Below, one piece after another: positions 44,979-56,828 of a DNA stretch of 64,000 bases. The notes beneath the pieces are model-generated. The model was not told the origin of the DNA, made no database searches, and saw only the letters and a program-made list of their open reading frames with translations. The stretch lies in contig QAOA01001508.1 of the NCBI GenBank assembly GCA_003255065.1, positions 273,061 to 337,060 of the forward strand, read 5' to 3'. Origin of the DNA: Cercis canadensis. Taxonomy: Eukaryota > Streptophyta > Magnoliopsida > Fabales > Fabaceae. A program made the position numbers and the translations under genes. How positions within the stretch are numbered: position 1 is the first letter of the stretch; every line of letters starts with the position of its first letter.

Positions 44979-46723
44979 TTTGGTTGAGATTATTGCATTT
45001 GTAATTTCTGTTTCTTTGTAATAAAAGGAGGAAAAGCAGCTTTTGTTTTTCCTTCTTTTTTTCTCTGCTTTCCTCTTTTTGTTTTGCTTTCATTGTAAAG
45101 CATTGCTAGAGTCATTTGTTGTTCTGTAAGAATTCATGAGGTTGGTGATGTGCAGTACTGCTTTTTATCTTTCAGGTTTACTTTTCTGCCTTTTCCTTTC
45201 TATTAGATCTTAGGTCTGATGTTCCATCTATCCTATAAAGCAATTTTGGACTGGCATATATAATTTGCTTCTATCATAGTGGGAAGTGAAAATGGGCAAG
45301 AGTAAAGCAAGAAAAGAGTACATAAAAAAGAAAATCCTCAAAGCATTATTGATGGGTGATCATGTGCCTTGAAAAAGTTTTAAGTCTTTTAATTCTGTTG
45401 GTAAAACTGAAGAGAAATGTGAATCATTAACTGATTGTAACAAAAGAAAACAAAATAAAGATACAAAAAATTGCACATGACTATCTAGACATAGAGGGAC
45501 CTTAGACATGGGAAGCTGAGAGACCCCAAAGCTTCAGCATTGTGCATAGGATGGAGGTGAGATGTCTTTACCATTGTGTCTGTTCACTATGCCTAAAAGG
45601 GGTGTGTATGGCCCAAAAAGTGAGTATTATTCATCATTAATTGAAAGAGTCCAAGCAATAAAAGCCAATAAAAACCATTATAGGTCACTTCTGATAAAAA
45701 AGAATGTGTTAATCAATATAGGTTGAATGAGGGCCTATGCTATCTCTGGGTGGTCCTCCACCAGATTTGTGCTATTGTAAGATAGATTGAAAAAAGTTAG
45801 GGGACTGTGAAAGAGTTCTACTAATATACTGCTTCTAGGAAACTTTGAGTTGCAATATGCAAATAGGTCCTGAATGTCCTTATGCAGTGCCTGCAGAGTT
45901 TGGTACTCATGTAACTAAATCCAGCAGCTGCTAAAGGCCCAGAAAATATAAAAGTATGTACTGGAACCACAGATGAATTTGCCTGCACTGCTCATCTCTG
46001 AAGAAATTTGGAGAATTTAAACTCCACTATTATGTAAGAAAGACACTATTGGTGATGTGCATTTGTGAAAGAAGGTATCTGTTGGGGTTCTGCCTCAAGT
46101 TAGAGTTATATGCTTAAGTTGAAGATAAATTGCAATTACTAAATAAAGTAAGTGAATTTTATCTATGCCAATAAATTAACCATTGAAATTCAGATCTAGA
46201 TTTGATCTCTGAATCTGCTGATAAGTGAGGTTCACGATCAGATCATGATCCAAAACTACTGATAAAACTTTCAAAGAGATAAAAAGAATTTTTCTTTTCC
46301 TTCTTTTGGGAAGAGAATGGATAAAAAGTAGAAAAGATTAAAGAACATTATCTTTCATCTGCCAGCCTTGAGTGACAGAGTGGTGAGCCATAAACAAAAG
46401 CAGCTTACAAGTTTGTAAGCATATGTAGGGAACCTAAAGCTTTGCTCATATCCCTAGTCCAATCTTTAATTTTTAAATCACATGTGCTACTCATCTGAGG
46501 TAGTTTATTTCAGGACACAGTTCATCTGACATGAATAACTTATCAAAGAAAACAATTCATTAGACCTTAAGAAAAACTTGAAAAATAAACAAAAGGTAAC
46601 CAGTGCAACATGATCTTCTATTAATATTTCCCGTAATTACACGTTCTTTACAAGATTTTCTTCATAATTTGCAATAAAAAAACAAAAATGCCTTATGAAG
46701 ACTTTTTTCCCCCTTCTTTTTTG
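44979..46723. other. Convergent intergenic region
   Basis: TIP2 and PnsB3 face each other across 1.7 kb. The TIP2 3' UTR has an AATAAA-like signal (GTAATAAAAGG at about 45018). I find no exon, RNA gene or clear repeat in the remainder. Confidence 0.5.
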
Positions 46724-48535
46724 CTACTGTGCTTCAGACTCAAGCTCTTCCGGCGATACCTTTTCATATTTCCATTCATGCCCTTTCCATTCTGGTAGTT
46801 GTTGGACCACAACCTACATCAAATGAAATAGGAGATTCAATGTATGATAAAACAACAAAAGCATTTCATTTCTAATCTATCAACCCAAAAGACTACGAGT
46901 AAAGTTGGAGTCACAAACCACCCCAGTAGAATCTGGTGTACCAACTGTTGTTTGACATGCTAGTCTCCATGTCTTTGGTTTCTGAAAACACACAGTCAAA
47001 AGAACTGTAATTTTTCCAGCCAAAATGCGGGCTCAACAAGCAGAACTCATAGTCAATTATGTTTGTGCTAGACAAAATTTATTAATGACTATCCAAACAT
47101 TTTACCCTCTTCAGTTTTTCTTTCTCTTTATCTGTACGAGGGCTCAGAAGCTCCTTCCCTTCAACCACCTAAAAACAATTGAAACACCAATCAAGAGACT
47201 GACAATATGGTTGCTATGCCTATGTCTTCTAGCTGATTCTGTCTACTTGTGTAATACAATAAAAAAACTTTTAAACATCTAGTTTCACATCATGAAAGAT
47301 TCTCTTGACGCGGCCTATCTTCTAACTGGAGAATTACCCAGTATTGTTTTCTTTGAATTACCTACTGAAAGAAACACCTTCTGCCTAAAGAAGTTCAAGA
47401 AGGTAACTAAATGAATATTTCTACTTACATAACTCGTGTGTATACAACTGTGCGTAGATGTGCAGGTAGCTACATCTGAGTCTATAGAAAAATAAGTAGG
47501 GCCACTTGAATTCAAATTGAGTCATTTGTCCAGTTGTGCATAGTTGTGAACGCAAGTGTTGTGTAGGTAGCATTACTCGTTAGTCATTACTATTATCTCA
47601 CCTCCACCAAACATGTCCCACAAGTTCCACCCCCTCCACAATTTAAGAGAGGTCTAGCCTGAAAAAGAATACATATAAGCACATCAACTGGGTAACACAA
47701 TCAAGTGTATGCTAAAGAGTATTTAGAAGGATTAAAGTGTAGATGCACATAAACAAATTATAAGCTATAAAAAAACTTACATATGGTCCGTACAAATCTA
47801 TATTGGAATCCAGCATGATATCCCTAAGCTTCTGCCCACCACACGCTGAACGAAACTGTACATCTGGGGTTCCATCTGGTAGCAACACAGACTAACCCAA
47901 CAAAGTGATAATAGAATGATCATGAATATAAGCTCTAATTTCTTTCTCTAGCAGAGAAAGTTGCTTAATTCACTAAAAGGACTAATCCAACCCAGAAAGT
48001 TAACGAAATGAAAATATAATGATCAACTGTGGAACCATCATGAACATTAGCTCTCCATTTCCTTTTGTAACGCGGAAAGTTGCTTACTTCCAATGTAAAA
48101 TGACATGTACTGTACAGATTACCCCGACCTAGAAAATTAACTCAAAAAATTGGAAATAGAATGATAAATTGCTGATTTTCAATGTAAAATTGAAATGGAA
48201 TGATCAATTGCAAAACCATTAGCTCTCCAATTTCTTCTCTAACAGAGAAAAAGTTGCTCACTTTCAAAGGAAAATTACATGTGCTATCTTTAACTTACAC
48301 TGACAAATGCAAAGCCCACATAAGGTGATTCCTCTGATTGGGTAGTCTCTGTCTCTGCCTCCTTCTCTGGGACAGTGCCAACAGCTCTAATTTTGGTTCT
48401 AACAAAGCTGAGCTGCTTAGAGGTATTGAGGGTTTTGTGAGGTTTTGTAATGTATCTGAAGTTATGGGAGGGTGAGAAAGAGCATAAACAATGAGAGCTC
48501 AGCTGGAGAAGTCCCATTTCAGATATTTCAAACAC
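46724..48535 (-). CDS. PNSB3: Photosynthetic NDH subunit B3 (2Fe-2S ferredoxin-like), 6 exons
   Basis: Chloroplast protein of NDH subcomplex B, also called NDF4, needed for cyclic electron flow around photosystem I; Arabidopsis At3g16250 is the positional match. Minus-strand exons: 48535-48299, 47891-47781, 47658-47602, 47168-47106, 46981-46919, 46813-46724. The first exon is a Ser-rich transit peptide; the likely start is Met at 48517 (MGLLQLSSHCLCSFSPSHNF, 200 aa), with an upstream in-frame Met at 48535. The ferredoxin fold shows SVLLPDGTPDVQFRSACGG, the cluster-binding LLNCGGGGTCGTCLVEVVEG, and the distal cysteine in WRLACQTTVG. The C-terminus LPEWKGHEWKYEKVSPEEL is typical. Intron 1 contains tandem repeats. 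Confidence 0.93.
47895..48296. repeat. Intronic tandem repeat in PnsB3 intron 1
   Basis: Three degenerate units of roughly 120-140 bp fill intron 1. Each shows GAATGATCA-like, TTAGCTCTCC, TTCTCTAACAGAGAAAGTTG and AAAATTACATGT blocks, at about 47910, 48025 and 48190. The last unit abuts the splice donor of exon 1. They are too diverged to be an assembly effect. Confidence 0.65.
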
Positions 48536-48804
48536 AAAAGGTTGGTCTTCAAGATTGTTAACAGAATGGATATTTGCACTTTGTGTGTAGTATAATTGGT
48601 TTGTGGTGTTCTTATTATCTTATCTCAACACTCAAGAGGACCCGTCCAAATTGGAAAAAGAAATAAAATGGGAACAAACAAAAAAAAGAGAAATTATGAT
48701 GGGCCAAAGGTGGGCTGAGATACCGATATATAGACTTGAGTTGGGCTAGAGAACGGGCCTGTCCGTTTTAATAAAAGGGAAAAGATAGAACATTTGGAAG
48801 AAAA

Positions 48805-48878
48805 CGCTAAAGGAAGGGCTTGAACCTTCGACCTTGTGGTTAACAGCCACACGCTCTAGCCAACTGAGCTACTCCAGC
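48805..48878 (-). tRNA. tRNA-Asn (anticodon GTT)
   Basis: A 74-nt cloverleaf on the minus strand. The acceptor stem GCTGGAG pairs with CTTTAGC (two G-U pairs), followed by discriminator G. The D arm is GCTCAGTTGGCTAGAGC, the anticodon arm is GTGGCTGTTAACCAC with anticodon GTT, and the T arm is GAAGGTTCAAGCCCTTC. There is no intron. Both internal promoter boxes are present (A box TAGCTCAGTTGG, B box GGTTCAAGCC). It is a nuclear-type gene between PnsB3 and the tRNase Z gene. Confidence 0.95.
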
Positions 48879-49696
48879 ATGATGAGCTTGATGTCATTTA
48901 ACATAATATATAAACTTAAAAATGAAGAATTCTTCTTCCTCTCCTAAAAGCTGTTCTTTTTTTTTTTTTTTTTGAAATCTGAAATATATCTCAATAGATG
49001 CTAAAATATTCTTAAAACACACCAAAATTTTAGATTTATATTTTTATAGCTTTTAGAATGAACAAATAAATATTTATTTATTTTTATATATGAACTGTAG
49101 TACATTCTTTTTGATTCATATGCATATAAAATTTTTCAATCTTTTATTTTACATATTTTACCATACCCATATCTTAATTTAGTTTTTATAAAAGAATTCC
49201 TTATTCCTGTATCATATACATCTATTACCATAGATGAATTTTTTATGAGATACATATTAGCAACAAAGACTAATTGAATGCCACATTACTTGAGGAAAGA
49301 AAAATGAGCACTGCTAAACTATAAATGAATTTGTTCCCAAATTCTAGTAGAAAATGCAATAAGTTAAAGACACTAGCCAGTTCCTAAATATAATTCATGA
49401 TTAATTTTTGTTTGATTTAGCATTTTTCAAAAAAAAGATTAATTATCTTCCATCAAGGGATCTTTATGATGCTAATAATTTTAGATTAAATCTTCTTCTT
49501 CTTTTTTATTCCTTCCATTTTTTAATGTGATTTTATTAACCTTCCTTGGGGCTTGGTGGTTGGATATTATGTAATGTACCAAACGGGTGCTAAAGTGATA
49601 AGCTTAGTCCTTCAAGAAGGAGTTGGGGTTGGGGGGTTTTGTCCTCCCACGTCTAAACTAAAAACCTCGACAGATTTAAGAGACCAATGAAACACG
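48879..49696. promoter_or_regulatory. Promoter region of the tRNase Z gene
   Basis: AT-rich DNA between the tRNA and the tRNase Z start. There is a poly-T run at about 48956-48975 and no exon. The last 80 bp contain a G-rich run (GGAGTTGGGGTTGGGG) near 49619, probably in or near the 5' leader. Confidence 0.4.
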
Positions 49697-52600
49697 ATGG
49701 CCCAAGTTTCAAACTTTCGCCTCCTTCTCCCCTCTTTCTCTCCGTTGAGACATTCCCTTTCTTTCTGTTTCCTCTCTAAACCCAGAACCCAATCTCTCTT
49801 CACCGTTCTCGCCTCCTCCTCTTCAAGACGACACCGTAACTTGCCTCCCCAACCTCTCCATCTCGGCCGCAGAAACAGTAGCACTAACAGAGAAAGTAGA
49901 CAAAGTAAAGGTGGAGACAGAGACAGAGGCACGGCAATGGAAGAAACTCAGTCAATTGGGTTCAACAAGAGAAGGGCTGAGGGTAGAGATAAGAGTGATA
50001 TTCCCAAGAAGAACTTGCAGTTGAAAGTTCGCAAGTTGAATCCTGTCAATACCATATCTTATGTGCAGGTACATTATTTTCTTCTCTTTGTTAATTTGGT
50101 TTGGAAATTGGGTTACTTTTAGTTTTCCGGAAGGAGCACTTGATCTTCTTCTGTTGGTTTTACCTTCATTGGCTGCATACTCGTGTATTCTCCAATTTGG
50201 TTCTTATCTGTTATATCATTATCCCCTTTTTGAGTTCTTGTAGTGGATTGTTGGGACATAAAGCTTGAATATTTGTTGACGAGAATTTCGCATTTTCGAA
50301 TATGAGGAAGTGCTAGTTTTGGATTACGAAACAGCTAAAAGAGATTTATGGGACAGAGTAAATGTGGATTTCGTTTGCTAATTCTAGGAGGCCTGTGGCG
50401 TCTATAGAAAATATGAATACGATTTTGTTGACAATAAATATCATATTTTTTCTGAAACGTAACCAATTGTGCAATTTTGTAGAGGATTCAATGGTCTGAA
50501 ATTGGATGATATTTGAATTTCATGGTTATCTGATTTTGGAAGTTTAGCTTTCAACAAGAAATACTTCATCTGGGCTGCAATTTTCAGTCTACTAATTTAT
50601 CTAAATGATCAATCCATATGTGAAAAGAAATAATTTAAACATTTGGATGCTAGTTCCAAGTCAATGACAGTGACACCGAGCAAAGAACAGTCAGGTTGTA
50701 TATAAGAGTCAAATTGCTCACTGGTTTGGGTTTTCAGGTGTCACTAATGGTGTCTCTGTTTTTATCACAGATATTGGGGACTGGAATGGATACTCAAGAT
50801 ACGTCACCTTCGGTCCTGCTTTTCTTTGACAAGCAAAGATTTATATTTAATGCTGGAGAGGTAAGCGTTGCATGAGAATTGCATTAGGAAATTTAAAATG
50901 ATATTACTTTTCATTTTACCCTAAGTCCTACTCCTTTTTTAGATAAAAGAGGAAATTTGTCAGCGATGGAGAAGGACATGATTGCCTCCTCTCTCATTGT
51001 ACATGCACTATTAACTATTAAAAAGTGACTTCTAAAGATTTTCGTATTTTGCTCTTACGAAATGCTACATAAAGCTGAAAGCTTGCACATAGTTTTAAAT
51101 AGCTTGCTTTCCTTTTCTCTTCTTGGACTCCCAAAATGATCCACATATACATAGATATGTGGATAAATCTACTGCTATCAAATAGCTCACATACCAATAA
51201 TAAATGAAACAAGAAGAAGAAAGAAAGAAAGATGCTTGTCTTTGAAGATTTAAAAAGTGAAAAAAAAATATAAATATATATATATATATATACGTAGACA
51301 TTTGGAGATGATACTGTATTTCGCCTCCTGAATTCTAACGTTTCATTAGTAAAATCATTGAAAATTAGTGACCAAACAAGGAGGTTTCACCTTAGATGGA
51401 GAAGTTTAGGTTGAGCATGTGTTTCTGAATATTCTGGAAAGTTGAATATGTTGAAAATCTTATTAATTTAATCTTCATTATATACTTGCTCTTACAATGT
51501 ATAATGTTCTTTTCAGGGACTCCAACGGTTTTGCACAGAGCATAAGATTAAGTTGTCCAAGGTTTGATATATCTGGAAAGTTGACCCTCGTGTGAATTCA
51601 TATCTCAGATATTGTTACCTATCAATTCATGAATATTGTAAATAAAATGTTGTTTAGTTTCTTACAATCTTTTATCTTTCATCAGATAGATCACATATTT
51701 CTTTCTCGTGTCTGTTCTGAGACTGCTGGTGGGCTGCCAGGTATGCTTGGATAGAAAAGTGATAATTTTGTGGTTTTAGTTTTTATACCTATTAGTGTAG
51801 CTTATTTACAAGATTTTATGATTTAATGTTTGACTGGTGATGCAAAGAGATGGTCGTTAGAGCTTTGATTTACTCATAATAGTCTTTGACTTCAGGTTTA
51901 CTACTTACTTTGGCTGGCATGGGAGAAGAGGGGATGTCGGTGAGTAACAGTTAACTTTTTATAAACCTTCATATTTATTTTATTTATATATTAAATCCTG
52001 CTTTATATTGTTTTTGTAAATCAAAGTTTCTGTTATTTTGCAGGTCAAAATATGGGGTCCTTCAGATCTTAAGTATTTAGTAGATGCTATGAGATCTTTT
52101 ATTCCCAACGCTGCCATGGTCCACACACAGAGCTTTGGGCCAACTTTGAGCACTGATGAGCCTACTAAGTTGGATCACAGTCGGCTATTGGACCCCATTG
52201 TCCTTGTTGATGACGAGGTTGTCAAAATATCAGCCATTATCCTACAACCAAGCTACTACGAAGGTCAGCTCTTCACACCACCAGAGAGCCATTCAGGAGA
52301 GAGAATGGATCAAAGTCGAGAGCCCCTTGGCAGCCCCATTGGCAAAAAGCAGGCTACCACAAAGCCTGGTGATATGTCTGTAGTATATATTTGTGAATTG
52401 CCTGAGATCAAGGGAAAGTTTGATCCAGAAAAAGCAAAGGCCCTCGGTCTCAAACCTGGGCCAAAGTATCGTGAACTGCAACTTGGGAATTCTGTGGAAT
52501 CAGATCGCCAGAATGTCATGGTAAGTCTCAAAAATTGGAACACATTATGTACCCAAAGTAGGTGTCTAGGAGAAGATATAAAATGAAGAAGGAAAGTGAG

Positions 52601-55151
52601 AAAGATTTTGATGGCTCTTACATGTTTCAATTTATTTTCAATTTGAAGTTGGGCATACATTTTAATTTTGAGAATTGTCTGCATAGGTTCATCCAATTGA
52701 TGTCTTGGGTCCTTCTGTTCCTGGTCCCATCGTACTCCTTGTTGATTGCCCAACAGAATCACATTTGGAAGCGTTGCTGTCAGGAGAATCATTAAGTAGT
52801 TATTACACTGATTCCATGGGTAACCTGCCAGAGGGTTCAAAGAGTGTCACGTGTATAATTCATTTAAGTCCTGCATCTGTAATAAGTTGTCCAAATTACC
52901 AAAAATGGATGACAAGATTTGGTTCCATGCAACATATCATGGCTGGACATGAAAAGTAAGTTGTTATTCTTGAAGAAGTCTCTTTCTTTTTGTTCTCTTG
53001 TTTGCTTTATTGGTGATTACTCCTTGTTGCTCATACTGTTTGCAGGAAGAATGTAGAGATTCCAATTTTGAAATCTAGTGCAAGAATTGCTGCACGACTT
53101 AATTACTTGTGTCCTCAGTTCTTTCCAGCTCCAGGTTTTTGGTCTCTTCCAAATCATAATTGCTCGATACCAGGGTCTCTTGTTTCAAGTGAGGTTTGTC
53201 ACAATGTACTATAAGAGGAGATTTCTGTTTTTTCTGGACAATGGTAGTTAGAAAATGAGAGCCTAATTGATGGTTTGATTTGGATTATTTTGCAGGGTTC
53301 CATTTCCGCTGAAAATCTTCTTAAGGTATGAAAAATTGACTTGGCCTTGCTATTAACTTAATTGTTGAGATCTGTGTTGTAAAATTCTTGAGGTCTGAGA
53401 CGTATCTAATTGCAATCCACCAATGTTCAAACTTCTAATAGCTAATCACAAGATTCTAATTGACAATATTATTAAAAAGAAATTAATAAACATCTGATTG
53501 TTGAACTAGAAACAACTTCAGGTTTTCTGAGTTTTTGTCATGTAATATGTTACACAGTTCACTTTGCGTCCTTATGCTCATCTTGGAATGGATAAATCTT
53601 GTATTCCAAGTACAGTGGCTCCCTCAGAAATCATTAATGAGTTACTGTCAGAGATTCCAGAGGTTGTAGAAGCAGCCCAGCATGTAAGTCAGTTCTGGCA
53701 AAGATCCAGTGAAAAAAAGGACATGACTGCTGTGCAAGATCATCACAAGGTAATGGTTGAAGAGCCATGGCTGTGTGCAGATGGTGTTCCTAGTTGTTTG
53801 GAAAATATAAAGAGAGATGACTTGGAGATAGTTCTTCTTGGAACTGGTTCATCCCAGCCATCCAAATACCGAAATGTGAGCGCGATATATATTAATCTTT
53901 TCTCAAAAGGAGGTTTACTTTTGGATTGTGGGGAAGGAACCTTGGGACAACTCAAAAGAAGGCAAGGCTATCCAGATCTTTAATATTCATGTTTCTAGCT
54001 CTTTGTTTGTTTTGCATTTAAACTAACACCTGTTGGTTGATATTCGTTGGGAACAGATATGGTGTAGTTGGTGCTGATGATGCTGTGACAGCTTTAAAGT
54101 GTGTTTGGATTTCTCACATTCATGCCGATCACCACACAGGCTTGGCTAGGATACTTGCTCTGCGGCGTGATTTACTGAAGGGGGTGCCTCATGAATCAGT
54201 GCTTGTTGTAGGACCAAGGCAGCTTAAGAGATATTTAGATGCGTACCAAAGACTTGAAGATTTAGATATGCAGTTCCTTGACTGCAGGCACACCACAGAA
54301 GCTTCATTAAAAGCTTTTAAGGTTGTGGATTCTGATATGAACGACAATAATGGGGACAGTGTGGCAACGGAAGTTGATTCAACTTTGTTTGCCAGAGGAT
54401 CTCGTATGCAAAGCTATTGGAAGAGACCGGATAGTCCAGTTGACAAAGATGTGGTTTCTCCTATCCTAAATAAGTTGAACAAGTTAGTCCAAGAAGCTGG
54501 TCTGGAGGCCTTGATTAGTTTCCCTGTTGTACATTGTCCACAGGCATTTGGTGTCGTTTTACAAGCAGCAGAGAGGATTAATAATGTTGGAAAAGTGATA
54601 CCTGGCTGGAAAATTGTGTATTCTGGAGACACAAGGCCCTGCCCTGACCTAGTGAAAGCATCTCGTGACGCAACAGTTCTTATACACGAGGCAAGTCTTC
54701 TTGTCAAGTTCTAAATTTAGATTTTAATGTTAACAATGCTTTTTATATTTAAGATCCAATTGCAGCAAACAACCCTTATATCCCAAGGTTTTTGATCCAG
54801 ATGGTTTACTTTTGATTTGCTTATTGGCTGCAGGCAACTTTTGAGGATGCCATGTTGGAGGAAGCTATAGCAAAAAACCACAGCACGACAAAGGAAGCTG
54901 TGGAAATGGGAGACTCGGCTCGTGCATATCGTATCATACTTACCCACTTCAGCCAAAGATACCCAAAAATTCCTGTATTTGATGAAAAACACATGCATAA
55001 TACATGCATTGCATTTGATATGATGAGTATCAATATTGCAGATTTGCCTGTGCTTCCAAGGGTTGTTCCATATTTGAAACTTCTTTTTAGAAACGAAATG
55101 ATAGTAGATGAGTCAGATGATGTAGTAGATGCTGTAATTGCAGCTTCTTAA
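49697..55151 (+). CDS. TRZ4: tRNase Z, long (ELAC2) form, 12 exons, 961 aa
   Basis: Endonuclease that removes 3' trailers from pre-tRNAs. Exons: 49697-50068, 50771-50860, 51517-51561, 51686-51740, 51896-51939, 52044-52520, 52687-52955, 53046-53193, 53296-53325, 53558-53961, 54057-54690, 54834-55151. The N-terminal half has lost its active site, as usual for long forms, but carries the exosite region. The C-terminal half has the metallo-beta-lactamase motifs: [12 protein letters not shown] (PxKxRN), [19 protein letters not shown] (HxHxDH), [25 protein letters not shown] and LTHFSQRYP. The first ~50 residues are a Ser/Arg-rich organelle presequence ([20 protein letters not shown]). A second Met at 49937 ([16 protein letters not shown]) could start a shorter form. 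Introns 10 and 11 use GC donors. TRZ4 rather than TRZ3 is chosen from neighbouring genes. Confidence 0.93.
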
Positions 55152-56828
55152 TAAGATCATTCAATTGCATTTTTGTAGTTGCTTCCTCATATTCCGATTA
55201 TTGATGAACAATATTGATGAAGCACAAAAGTGAAATGAACCTATTCTGTACTCACCTTTCTCTGCATTCTTCTTGCCAATATCAATTCAAATTCTTTACC
55301 TAACTCTCACGTACCCTTTTTATTAGGCATTAATTGATACATCTTTTGGCTTAGAATTGGAAATTAATAGTCTTCATCTTTGAGTTGAGATGACAAAAGA
55401 AAGAGAAATCTTAACCTATGAAGAGAACTAACGTTTTGGCGTGAATGGAGTAAGTGATTCTAGTGGCTTTCTGTAAGGATTAATCAAATAGTCTTGACAA
55501 GATGCTGTCCAATATACAATATAAGGATTAATCAAACAATGTTTAGTGGACGTCTGAATAATTGAGTTCAAACACAGATTTCATGTTTAAATTTCATTAA
55601 GAATAAGTGGTATGAATTGTGAAATTTATGAGAGGAATACTAGGTTACCTCACTGTGTAGCTTAAGATGAAAAATCAAAAACACAAGTTAAAAGGAAAAC
55701 AAACATGGATACAAGACAGGACCCATAATTAACTAAAGCTTAGTTCATTCAATCAAATTATTCTCTAGTTGGTTTCATGGTTTGATTTGTTCTAATTATA
55801 TCAATATGTGAAGTCAGCCAATTCTACAATATCTATTCATCAAAAGGGTATGGAATATGGATGCCCATTCAATTATAGCCACTCAGACAGTGTACAGTGT
55901 GAAATTTGTATATAATTCCATATACAATTAACATTAAATAGAGTAGGTATAATTAAATGAGCATTAATACCCATTTTTATGAATTGGTGTTATAAACTTG
56001 ACCAACGCCACCAACAAAACATAAGAATTTCTCTCAATGTGAATTAACATCTAGTCCTTGTTGCTTTCACCCACCACCATGATTTTTAATTGAATGTTTT
56101 TTCAATTGAAAAAGAACAAAAGGAAAAGTTACTCGTTTTTTTTTTCAGCTATATACACATGGGGAGGGGAGAAACTCACACACTTGAAAAGGAACTGTAA
56201 AAGTAATTTCACTCACAATATATTTCTCAAACACAAATAACTTTTATAAAACATGTTAATTTGTTTTGACTATTTTTTTATACATGTAGTTTGTGAAAGC
56301 TACTAATTATATATAATTTGTGCGACTAAATTTAGACGTGATGAAAGACAAAATAATAATCAATACAATCACTCAAAACAACGAGCTAAGGGAAGAAACA
56401 ATAAGAGTTCTACAACTTATACATGATTTTGTTTTAGATTATTTCACACTTAGGTACTTAGTAAAATCCAAGTTTAAACTGGCTTCCTTAAATTAATATA
56501 CCGCTCAAATTTAACAGACGGGGTTTTCTTTTACTGTTTTCCAAGCATCTTCACACACTGAAATAAAGCGAGATAGAGTAGTAAACTTGCAACTAATGCA
56601 GCATCTAACATCTCCTGCCAACATACTAGTACTCTTTAATTAGTCCTTATCAAAACATCAAGTACTATACTTTTACACTCATTCATAATCATAATGTGCA
56701 TCCAACATCTGCTGCATCTAACATGAAGCCTCAGCCTACTACTATACTTTTACACTCATTCATAATTATAACCTCCACCCCACGACCATACTCCACAAAA
56801 GGTTAGTATTGAAAGGAAAATGAGATGA
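55152..56828. other. Intergenic region and WD40-gene promoter
   Basis: No exon is supported. A small direct repeat of ~32 bp (CTATACTTTTACACTCATTC and a few bases more) occurs at about 56666 and again at about 56742, close to the WD40 start. A shorter repeat (AAGGATTAATCAAA) occurs at about 55476 and 55523. Confidence 0.5.

Noticed and set aside
49612-49932. 106-codon minus-strand frame
   Set aside because: Shadow of the first exon of the tRNase Z gene.
52310-52840. 176-codon minus-strand frame
   Set aside because: Antisense to tRNase Z exons 6 and 7.
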